NCBI GenBank assembly: GCA_937907405.1
Contig: CALCIC010000064.1
Coordinates: 1 to 7,053, forward strand
Direction of reading: 5' to 3'
Source of the DNA: an uncultured Isosphaeraceae bacterium
Lineage (GTDB): Bacteria > Planctomycetota > Planctomycetia > Isosphaerales > Isosphaeraceae
Length of the DNA stretch: 7,053 nt
Shown here: one piece after another, positions 1-6,055 of the stretch
Numbering within the stretch: the stretch's first letter is position 1
Layout: each line of letters starts with the position of its first letter
The notes under the pieces: model-generated
Database searches by the model: none
What the model saw: the letters and a program-made list of their open reading frames with translations, nothing else
What the model was told of the DNA's origin: nothing
Program-made: the position numbers and the translations under genes

Positions 1-1
1 G

Positions 2-676
2 GTGATCAAGGCGACGCTCGTCGGCACGGGCGCCATCACCGGCCGCGTGACGTTGGAGGGGACGCCCTCGGAGGAGCAGCAGTTGCCGCTTGATGCGGCC
101 TGCTCGGCTTCGTCCAAGGAACACAGCAAGGAAATGCCCCGTTTCACGCGCAACTACGAGACCAAGGACGGCGGACTTGCGGACGTCCTGGTCACGTTGG
201 TGGACGTTCCTGCTCAACCGATCCCCGCCGGAACCGGCCCGCTCGTGATCACCCAGCGCGGGTGCGAATACGAGCCGTACGTGGCCGCTTGCCAGGTCGG
301 CCAAAAGATCGAGGTCGTCAACGACGATCCGTTGACGCACAACATCCACACGCTGCCCGAGGTGTCCGGCAACAAGGAAGTGAATCAGAGCCAGGCCGCC
401 AAGTCCAAGCCGCTGGATTTCCAGTACGACAAGCCGGAGGAGTTCCTCAAGTTCAAGTGCGACGTCCACCCCTGGATGTTCAGCTACGTCAGCGTAGTGA
501 ACCATCCCTTCTATTCCGTCACCAGCGAGGACGGCCGCTTTGAAGTCAAGGGGCTCCCCGACGGCAAGTACAAGGTGAAGTTCAAGCATCGCAAGGCGGG
601 CGAGAAGGTCGAGGAGGTCGAGGTCAAGGACGGCAAGGCGACCGTCGACGTCGTGCTGAAGGTTCCGTCGGCTTAG
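2..676 (+). CDS. Cupredoxin-like periplasmic protein with C-terminal carboxypeptidase-regulatory-like (Ig-fold) domain, 5' partial
   Basis: The reading frame is open to the left edge, so the GTG at 2 is probably an internal codon; a signal peptide would lie upstream, outside the window. Counting from position 2 (224 residues), a blue-copper-type ligand set is visible: H113 in THNIH (a second His at 116), then C153, H156 and M159 in CDVHPWM. The Cys-x2-His-x2-Met spacing is that of amicyanin. Residues about 168-222 look like a carboxypeptidase-regulatory-like beta-sandwich, with the typical 'EDGRFEVKGLPDGKYKV' pattern. There is no CxxCH heme c motif. Such proteins are often labelled 'methylamine utilization protein', but nothing here indicates methylamine metabolism. 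The gene ends 47 bases before the subunit I start, so it may share a transcript with the oxidase. A role as periplasmic electron carrier or copper-handling protein is inferred. Confidence 0.8.
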   Translation: MIKATLVGTGAITGRVTLEGTPSEEQQLPLDAACSASSKEHSKEMPRFTRNYETKDGGLADVLVTLVDVPAQPIPAGTGPLVITQRGCEYEPYVAACQVGQKIEVVNDDPLTHNIHTLPEVSGNKEVNQSQAAKSKPLDFQYDKPEEFLKFKCDVHPWMFSYVSVVNHPFYSVTSEDGRFEVKGLPDGKYKVKFKHRKAGEKVEEVEVKDGKATVDVVLKVPSA

Positions 677-708
677 TGGTCGGCCGTCGCTCGGCGCCGC
701 AACCCCGT

Positions 709-716
709 GGGGAGGA
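709..716 (+). promoter_or_regulatory. Ribosome binding site for subunit I
   Basis: A GGGGAGGA purine run lies 7 bases before the ATG at 724. It decides the start of subunit I: an in-frame GTG at 676, overlapping the previous stop, would add 16 residues unlike any subunit I N-terminus and has no comparable site in front. Confidence 0.7.
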
Positions 717-723
717 CAGGTTC

Positions 724-2577
724 ATGACGTCAGACTCGCACGAGCTTGGTTTTGTACGAAAGTACATATTTTCCGTCGATCATAAAATGATCGGGATCCA
801 ATACGGGTTCACGTCGCTTACGTTCGTGTTCACCGGCCTGATCTTGATGCTCCTGATGCGATGGCAGATCGCCAACCCCGGCGAGGCGGTGCCGATCGTG
901 GGAGGGCTGTTGGAAAGCCTGATGGGAGAGCCGGCGAGCGAGGGGAAGATCTCGGCCGACCTGTACAACATGTTCGGCGCCATGCACGGCACGATCATGA
1001 TCTTCCTGGGGATCGTGCCGTTGGTGTTCGGCGCCTTCGGCAACTATCTGGTGCCGCTGCAGGTGGGGGCGCCGGACATGGCGTTCCCCAAGTTGAACAT
1101 GTACAGCTACTGGCTGTACCTGATCGGCGGATTGATCATGCTGGCCAGCTTCGTGGTTCCGGGAGGCCCGGCCCAGGCGGGCTGGACCTCCTACCCGCCG
1201 TTGACCACGATCATTCCCACCGACGGCCAGACCTACTGGATCCTCGCGATGGTGATCATCATCACATCGTCGCTTCTGGGCTCCATCAACATCATCGTCA
1301 CGGTGATTCAATTGCGGGCGCCGGGCCTGACCTGGATGCGGCTGCCGTTCTTCGTCTGGACGGAATTCGTCACGGCGTTCCTCTTGCTGCTGGCCTTTCC
1401 CCCGCTGGAGGCGGGTTCCATCCTCCAGTTGATGGACCGCCTGACGGGGTCCAGCTTCTTCATGCCGCACGACCTGGTCGTCTCCGGCAGGCCGCTCGCC
1501 GACCTTAGCGGCGGAGGCAGTCCGTTGTTGTGGCAGCATCTGTTCTGGTTCCTGGGCCACCCCGAGGTCTACGTGCTGATCCTGCCGGCGATGGGGATCG
1601 TCACCGAGGTGATCGCCAACAACACGCGCAAACCCGTTTGGGGGTATCGAGCCATGGTCGGTTCGGTGCTGGCGATCGGCTTCCTGTCGATGGTCGTATG
1701 GGCCCACCATATGTTCATGACTGGAATGGGGTCGAGGATCTCGATGTTCTTCCAGACGACGACCACCATCATTTCCATCCCGTCGGTGATCGTCATGACC
1801 TGCCTTTTGCTGTCGCTGTGGGGAGGCTCGATCCGCTTCACGGTCCCGATGTTGTTCGCGATCGCGTTCCTGCCGATGTTCGGCGTCGGCGGCCTGACCG
1901 GAATACCCCTGGCGTTCAACAGCTCCGACACGGCGCTGCACGACAGTTACTACATCATCGGCCACTTCCACTACGTGGTCGCCCCCGGGACGATTTTCGC
2001 CGTGTTCGCGGGGATCTACTACTGGTTCCCCAAGGCGACCGGGCGCCATATGAACACGGTCCTGGGTTGGGTCCATTTCTGGGGGTCGCTGGTCTGCATG
2101 AACTTGATCTTCTTCCCAATGCTGGTCCAGGGGCTGGCCGGCATGGGGCGGCGGATGTCGGACGGCGGCTACAACTACTCGGCGGCCCACCCTTCCAACG
2201 AAGGGGTGATCGGCGCGTTGAGCTCGACCGTCATGCACTTGAACACCGTCATCGCCTGGTCGGTGCTGGCGCTCATGCTGTTTCAACTGCCGTTCCTGTT
2301 CAACTTCTTCTACAGCATCTTCGCCGGCCGGCGCGTCGAGAGCGACAACCCCTGGCAGGCGACGACGCTTGAATGGCAGACCCCCACGCCCCCCCCTCAC
2401 GGCAACTTCGCGCAGGACGTGGTCGTCTACCGAGACCCGTACGCGTACAGCCTGGCCTATGCGCTCCAACCCTCGACTTCGGGGGCGACGTGGAGCGGCG
2501 ACGGGGACGGCGAGGCCCCCGATTTCGAGGCGCAGAACCAACCCGTCTCCGGCGTCGAATCGACGCGGTCGGAGTGA
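724..2577 (+). CDS. coxA: Cytochrome c oxidase subunit I (heme-copper oxidase, A family, K-channel lysine missing)
   Basis: This 617-residue catalytic subunit binds low-spin heme and the high-spin heme/CuB centre, reducing O2 while moving protons across the cytoplasmic membrane. About twelve membrane segments lie between residues 24 and 533. Low-spin heme ligands are H88 (AMHGT) and H416; the high-spin heme ligand is H414 (GHFHYV); CuB ligands are H279, H328 and H329. Y283 in GHPEVY is the cross-linked Tyr and E281 the D-channel glutamate. D-channel residues N107, D118 and N125 are present, as are the Mg ligands H406-D407 and the propionate arginines R476-R477. The helix VIII motif normally read as PTGIK/PTGVK is PSVIV (353-357), so the K-channel Thr and Lys are Ser354 and Val357. 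A loop insertion near 247-262 precedes SGGGSP. The tail from about 555 is hydrophilic. The Tyr favours O2 reduction over NO reduction. The family call is very secure; its proton route is less so. Confidence 0.97.
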   Translation: MTSDSHELGFVRKYIFSVDHKMIGIQYGFTSLTFVFTGLILMLLMRWQIANPGEAVPIVGGLLESLMGEPASEGKISADLYNMFGAMHGTIMIFLGIVPLVFGAFGNYLVPLQVGAPDMAFPKLNMYSYWLYLIGGLIMLASFVVPGGPAQAGWTSYPPLTTIIPTDGQTYWILAMVIIITSSLLGSINIIVTVIQLRAPGLTWMRLPFFVWTEFVTAFLLLLAFPPLEAGSILQLMDRLTGSSFFMPHDLVVSGRPLADLSGGGSPLLWQHLFWFLGHPEVYVLILPAMGIVTEVIANNTRKPVWGYRAMVGSVLAIGFLSMVVWAHHMFMTGMGSRISMFFQTTTTIISIPSVIVMTCLLLSLWGGSIRFTVPMLFAIAFLPMFGVGGLTGIPLAFNSSDTALHDSYYIIGHFHYVVAPGTIFAVFAGIYYWFPKATGRHMNTVLGWVHFWGSLVCMNLIFFPMLVQGLAGMGRRMSDGGYNYSAAHPSNEGVIGALSSTVMHLNTVIAWSVLALMLFQLPFLFNFFYSIFAGRRVESDNPWQATTLEWQTPTPPPHGNFAQDVVVYRDPYAYSLAYALQPSTSGATWSGDGDGEAPDFEAQNQPVSGVESTRSE

Positions 2578-2613
2578 AGACCGGACAGTCCTCGGAGTAG
2601 GAACCAACCGCAA

Positions 2614-3540
2614 ATGAACCAAGCTCATGCGACGATCCGATACACGACCGAGATTCGTGAAGACACCGGACTCTACAACGGCAAGTTGGGAATGTGGCTG
2701 TTCCTGGCGTCCGAGGTGATGCTGTTCGGCGCGTTGTTCTCCGCCTATGTGTTCCTGCGCCTCAGCGCTCGGGACGGCGAGTGGCCGCACGGGCTGCTCA
2801 ACATCCCGATCGGCGCTTTCAACACCCTGGTGTTGATCACGTCGTCATTGACGGTGGCCCTTTCGTGGACGTCGTTGAAGATGGGCGACTTCCAGCGCTA
2901 CCGCCGATTCCAGTTCGTCACGCTCGGCTGCGCGACGGCGTTTCTGGGAATCAAAAGTTGGGAGTACTACGACAAGTTCAACCACTACGAGGTCTGGCTC
3001 GAAAAGCCGGTCACGGCCAAGGAGCACCCGCAGTTGGCCGGCCATTCCACCGACCCCGACGCTCCAATCGCCTCGATCATCGGCCATGTCGAGGGGGCCA
3101 GGCCGTTCACGACGTTGGCGTCGCTGGAGGAGGCGGGCGCGACGACGGTTACGATCCACCCGGACAAGTTCCACTACCGCCTGTCGGCCCGGCAGCAGGC
3201 GGAGCGCCGCAAGGCGGAGCGGTCGGGAGAGGCGGAGACGGCGCGCATCGCCGCCGAAAGTCATGAGGGCGTATCGTTCGACGTCTCGCAGATCGATCGA
3301 CTCTCGGCGTTCGTGCCGAGGCATGGGACCTTCTTCGCCAACTACTTTACGCTGACGGGCCTGCACGCGCTGCACGTGATCGGCGGGATCTTGGCGTTCG
3401 CCTTTCTCCTTTGGCCCGGCGCGCGGATGTGGCGCGACGATCCGGAGCGCTATACGAACCGCGTGGAAGTGACCGGATTGTTCTGGCACTTCATCGACCT
3501 GGTGTGGATCTTCCTGTTTCCCATCCTTTACCTGCTTTAG
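2614..3540 (+). CDS. coxC: Cytochrome c oxidase subunit III with a large hydrophilic insertion
   Basis: Subunit III binds beside subunit I in the membrane, with no metal, and helps keep the enzyme stable and its D-channel supplied with protons. Five membrane segments are visible (about 27-49, 65-85, 97-115, 242-267, 284-306), matching the short form that lacks the first two helices of the seven-helix type. Typical sequences are GMWLFLASEVMLFGALFSAY in the first helix, KSWEYYDKF after the third, and LTGLHALHVIGG and GLFWHFIDLVWIFLFPILYLL at the end. At 308 residues it is about 100 longer than usual five-helix forms, because residues about 126-238 between helices 3 and 4 form a hydrophilic domain whose part 189-215 is highly charged and probably helical. 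The ATG at 2614 follows an AGGA at 2599-2602, 36 bases after the subunit I stop. Family assignment is firm; the role of the insertion is unknown. Confidence 0.95.
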   Translation: MNQAHATIRYTTEIREDTGLYNGKLGMWLFLASEVMLFGALFSAYVFLRLSARDGEWPHGLLNIPIGAFNTLVLITSSLTVALSWTSLKMGDFQRYRRFQFVTLGCATAFLGIKSWEYYDKFNHYEVWLEKPVTAKEHPQLAGHSTDPDAPIASIIGHVEGARPFTTLASLEEAGATTVTIHPDKFHYRLSARQQAERRKAERSGEAETARIAAESHEGVSFDVSQIDRLSAFVPRHGTFFANYFTLTGLHALHVIGGILAFAFLLWPGARMWRDDPERYTNRVEVTGLFWHFIDLVWIFLFPILYLL

Positions 3541-3560
3541 CAAGCAGACGGGAGTTGACG

Positions 3561-3923
3561 ATGTCCTCTGAAGGTCCGGCTCATACGCTGCCGACGCCCT
3601 CCGCGCCGACGGTGGACTTGCATCACGTCCAGCTCGAGCAGAGGCGGTTTCTGACCGTGTACGCCGTGCTGATCTTCGGCACCGTGTTGACCGTCGCCAT
3701 GTACTACGTCCACTTCGAGGAGATGTGGCAGACGGTCGCCGTGGCGCTGTTGATCGCGGCCGTGAAGGGCGCCTTCGTGGCGGCCGTCTTCATGCATCTG
3801 TGGCACGGCGAACGCGACGTCCACAAAATCCTCTTGTACACCGGCGTGGTCGTGGCGGCCCTGTTCGGCCTCTCGATCTTCTCGATCTTCAACATCCCCG
3901 GATCGGGCCATCTCTTGAGGTAG
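3561..3923 (+). CDS. Cytochrome c oxidase subunit IV (prokaryotic COX4/CyoD-like)
   Basis: This 120-residue protein has three membrane segments (about 30-50, 56-79, 89-111). The second carries the family's typical pattern: a Lys in the membrane (AAVKGAF, K69) followed by VFMHLW. Bacterial subunit IV is a non-catalytic small subunit of aa3, caa3 and bo3 oxidases, thought to aid assembly or stability. The start at 3561 is preceded by GGGAG at 3550-3554. The frame is open further upstream into the end of subunit III, but that extension would be hydrophilic and lacks a better ribosome binding site. The N-terminal 28 residues are Pro- and His-containing and likely cytoplasmic. The position directly after subunit III is the standard order. 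Confidence 0.9.
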   Translation: MSSEGPAHTLPTPSAPTVDLHHVQLEQRRFLTVYAVLIFGTVLTVAMYYVHFEEMWQTVAVALLIAAVKGAFVAAVFMHLWHGERDVHKILLYTGVVVAALFGLSIFSIFNIPGSGHLLR

Positions 3924-3927
3924 CGCC

Positions 3928-4137
3928 ATGTCGCTGAAAGCCTTCCATCTGTTGTTCATCGCCGCTTCCGAGGTGTTGTTGTTCGGGTTCGCCGGTTACG
4001 AAAACTATCGCTACGCGGAAGTGACGCGGAGCAGCGTCGACTTGTGGATCGGCTTCGCTTCAAGCACGTTTGGGGTTCTGCTGCTGATTTACCTTTGGTT
4101 CTTCGTGCGAAAGACCAAGGACATCAGCTTGATGTGA
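3928..4137 (+). CDS. Small two-helix membrane protein in the oxidase operon, function unknown
   Basis: This encodes 69 residues with two hydrophobic segments, about 7-24 and 38-59, joined by a polar stretch (GYENYRYAEVTRSS) and ending in a basic tail (VRKTKDISLM). The start lies 4 bases after the subunit IV stop, with GAGG at 3917-3920 overlapping the end of that gene, so translation is probably coupled. The opening MSLKAFH resembles small hypothetical proteins I recall from oxidase clusters of Planctomycetota-type bacteria; this was not checked. The size, topology and position fit an accessory subunit or assembly factor of the oxidase (inference). No metal-binding motif is visible. Confidence 0.8.
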   Translation: MSLKAFHLLFIAASEVLLFGFAGYENYRYAEVTRSSVDLWIGFASSTFGVLLLIYLWFFVRKTKDISLM

Positions 4138-4148
4138 ATGGGGCCGCC

Positions 4149-4412
4149 ATGACTCGAAACCTCAAGACTCTCGTTTCCTTGATCATCACGGGCGTCCTGC
4201 TCGCGGCGCCTCGGGCGACGTCCGCCTGCTCGGTCTGCATGGGGCGCGCCGACGACGCGGCCACGCAAGGGCTGAACGCCGCAGTCCTCACACTGCTGAC
4301 GGCGTTGCTGTTGGTCGTGGGGACGGTCGTCGGCTTCGTCGCCCACCTGATTCGACGCTCGGTCAAACACCCGCTGGCGGTGCCCGGCGCGCCGGGAGGA
4401 GTCGTACAATAA
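4149..4412 (+). CDS. Small exported membrane protein with CSVCMG motif, function unknown
   Basis: The 87-residue product begins with a signal-peptide-like segment (two basic residues, then hydrophobic 8-20, possible cleavage after the Ala at 26). The mature protein would start with C27-S-V-C30-M-G, a Cys-x2-Cys-Met cluster followed by a polar stretch (ADDAATQGLN). One membrane helix (about 43-67) and a basic tail (HLIRRSVKH) follow, placing the cysteines outside the membrane. The two Cys and Met could bind copper or form a redox pair, which would suit a CuA assembly role next to subunit II and SCO; this is inference. The stop overlaps the subunit II start by one base (TAATG), indicating translational coupling. 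Its own ribosome binding site is weak (GGGG at 4140-4143). Small proteins with a similar Cys-x2-Cys segment occur in related oxidase clusters, from memory. Confidence 0.8.
   Translation: MTRNLKTLVSLIITGVLLAAPRATSACSVCMGRADDAATQGLNAAVLTLLTALLLVVGTVVGFVAHLIRRSVKHPLAVPGAPGGVVQ
4394..4401 (+). promoter_or_regulatory. Ribosome binding site for subunit II
   Basis: A GGGAGGAG run lies 10 bases before the ATG at 4412, inside the end of the preceding small gene, and supports that start. Confidence 0.65.
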
Positions 4413-5290
4413 TGGAACGCATTGAAAGGCTGTTCGGGGGCTTTCTGAATCTGCCGGAGCTCGCCTCGCGTCACGGCGAGGACGTGGACGGACTCTTGAA
4501 CAGCACGCACATCTCCATGGTGCTGCTGTTCTTGGTCTGGTTCGCCTTCCTGGTCGTCGCGCTCTGGCGGTTTCGGGCGAAACGCCATCCGCGCGCCAAT
4601 CCGGCCGGCGTGAAGCCCGTCTTCTTCGCGGTGGTCCTCGGCGTGGTGGTGCTGGACGAAATGGCGACCTTGTTCGGCGTCGCCATTCCGATGTGGAACA
4701 GGAACATGGCCGGGTTCCCAGACGAGGACCAGGCGACGGTGGTTCGCGTTACCGCCCAGCAGTTCACCTGGAACGTGCGCTACCCCGGCAAGGACGGCAA
4801 GTTCGGCGCTCAAAGCATCGCCTTCGTCAGCGATGAAAACCCGCTCGGCTACGACCCCGCCGACCCGGCGGGCAAGGACGACGTGGCGCCGCCGCTGAAA
4901 GACCTCCGGGTGCCGCTTGAGCCGATCGACGCGGACGGCGACGGCGCGCAGGACGTCGATTCGTCCGGCCGCCCGCAGTTCAAGCCGGTGCTCATCCACC
5001 TGACGAGCATGGACGTCATTCACAGCTTCAAGGTCCTGCCGCTGCGGGTTTGTCAGGACGCGGTGCCGGGGATGAGCATCCCCATCCACTTCATGCCGAC
5101 GCGAGCGGGTAAGTACATGATCACGTGCGCTCAATTGTGCGGCAACGGGCACGCGACGATGGTCGGCTGGCTGACGGTCATGGATAATCAACCCCAACGG
5201 GGGGCCGACGGCGCGATCACCGCTCCGGGCGCCTTCGACCAATGGCAGGCGTCGCACGTCGTGGGCGGCGCGGCGAGGAGCCTAGAATGA
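4412..5290 (+). CDS. coxB: Cytochrome c oxidase subunit II (CuA protein) of the first oxidase
   Basis: This 292-residue subunit accepts electrons at the dinuclear CuA centre and passes them to subunit I. Two membrane helices (about 33-54 and 69-94) anchor a C-terminal periplasmic cupredoxin domain. CuA ligands are H204 (DVIHSF), C239, C243, H247 and M250 in CAQLCGNGHATM; Q241 replaces the usual Glu, as in ba3-type oxidases. W120 (QQFTW) corresponds to the aromatic entry residue for electrons. Between the early beta strands and the His ligand there is an insertion (about 131-192) containing a DxDxDG motif (173-181). The conserved Lys before QDAVPG is C214. The Glu usually found at the start of helix 2, at the K-channel mouth, is absent (K68 in a simple alignment). 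No C-terminal heme c domain is present, so a separate donor is needed. It lies after subunits I, III and IV rather than first. Confidence 0.96.
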   Translation: MERIERLFGGFLNLPELASRHGEDVDGLLNSTHISMVLLFLVWFAFLVVALWRFRAKRHPRANPAGVKPVFFAVVLGVVVLDEMATLFGVAIPMWNRNMAGFPDEDQATVVRVTAQQFTWNVRYPGKDGKFGAQSIAFVSDENPLGYDPADPAGKDDVAPPLKDLRVPLEPIDADGDGAQDVDSSGRPQFKPVLIHLTSMDVIHSFKVLPLRVCQDAVPGMSIPIHFMPTRAGKYMITCAQLCGNGHATMVGWLTVMDNQPQRGADGAITAPGAFDQWQASHVVGGAARSLE

Positions 5291-6018
5291 GAATTCAAGA
5301 CAAATCGTTGCTGGCGATCACGGCCGTCATGATGTTGCTGGCCGTTCCCTACCTCATGGTGAAAACCGGCGCGTGGGAGCCCGCCGCGTCGGCCGCGTCC
5401 GATGCATCCTCCATTCCCCCGACGCGCAGCCCCGACGATCTACCGGTCATTGGAGAACTCGCCGATTTTTCCATGACCAGTCAGTCGGGGCGGATCGTCC
5501 GTCGGGCCGACTTGCTCGGCCAGGTCTGGGTGGCGGACGTCATTTTCACCCGCTGTCCCGGACCGTGCGCCCGGATGACCACGCGGATGGCCGACCTGCA
5601 AGCCTCCATCCCGCCCCAGTGGCCCGTCAAATTGGTTTCCCTCACGACGGACCCGGAGTACGACACGCCCGAGGTGCTGAGCAGGTATGCCACGGCGTTC
5701 AAGGCCGACCCGGCGCGGTGGAGCTTCCTGCACGCCCCGAAGCCCGCCATCGTCGACCTCGCGGTCGACAACCTGAAATTGGTGGTGTTGGACAAGGAGG
5801 AGGCGCGCGAGTCGCCTAACGATCTGTTTATTCACTCGACCACGTTGGCCCTGGTGGACAAGCACGGCCGGCTCCGCGGCGCGTTCGAATCACTGCCGCT
5901 CGACCTGTCCAGGGTCGACGGCTTCGAGGGCGTCGAGCCGCCGCCGCCCGACAGTTGGGAAGCCACGTTGAAGCCGCGGTTGCTCAAGGCGGTTGAGCGG
6001 CTCGTCGCGGAAGATTGA
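5287..6018 (+). CDS. sco: SCO1/SenC family copper chaperone
   Basis: SCO proteins are membrane-anchored thioredoxin-fold chaperones that deliver copper to, or reduce, the CuA cysteines of subunit II. The 243-residue product has one N-terminal membrane anchor (about 8-25), then a linker and a thioredoxin-like domain. The copper-binding CxxxC is C90-PGP-C94 (FTRCPGPC) and the distal His is H183 (FIHSTT). Further family patterns are the LTTDPEYDTPEVLSRYA stretch (119-135) and LVDKHGRLRG (189-198). The ATG at 5287 overlaps the subunit II stop as ATGA and follows GAGGAG at 5275-5280, so it is preferred over an upstream in-frame ATG at 5242 inside subunit II. It sits between two CuA subunit II genes and may mature both (inference). 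All key residues are intact. Confidence 0.95.
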   Translation: MRIQDKSLLAITAVMMLLAVPYLMVKTGAWEPAASAASDASSIPPTRSPDDLPVIGELADFSMTSQSGRIVRRADLLGQVWVADVIFTRCPGPCARMTTRMADLQASIPPQWPVKLVSLTTDPEYDTPEVLSRYATAFKADPARWSFLHAPKPAIVDLAVDNLKLVVLDKEEARESPNDLFIHSTTLALVDKHGRLRGAFESLPLDLSRVDGFEGVEPPPPDSWEATLKPRLLKAVERLVAED

Positions 6019-6055
6019 CCTCGTCGAGACGAAGGTCCTCGAAATACAGGAACCC

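Noticed and set aside
676..723. GTG at 676 as start of subunit I
   Set aside because: The 16 extra residues do not resemble a subunit I N-terminus, and the ATG at 724 has a strong ribosome binding site.
730..2790. A 686-codon open frame on the minus strand across subunit I
   Set aside because: It is a shadow of the GC-rich codon pattern of subunit I: the product is full of Arg, His, Gln and Asp with no domain, and the opposite strand carries a complete, motif-rich enzyme.
3411..3560. Upstream in-frame start of subunit IV inside subunit III
   Set aside because: It would add 50 Arg-rich residues overlapping subunit III in another frame; the ATG at 3561 has a proper ribosome binding site and gives the usual family length.
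4215..4230. Lipobox at the cysteine of the CSVCMG protein
   Set aside because: The residues before Cys27 (T-S-A) lack the usual Leu at -3, so ordinary signal peptide cleavage or an uncleaved anchor is as likely.
4124..5257. A 377-codon open frame on the minus strand across subunit II
   Set aside because: Same low-complexity, Arg/His-rich composition as other antisense shadows; subunit II with all CuA ligands occupies the + strand.
5993..6055. ATG at 5993 as start of the second subunit II
   Set aside because: It lies within sco and adds 21 polar residues before the membrane helix; ATG at 6056 or 6062 follows an AGGA.
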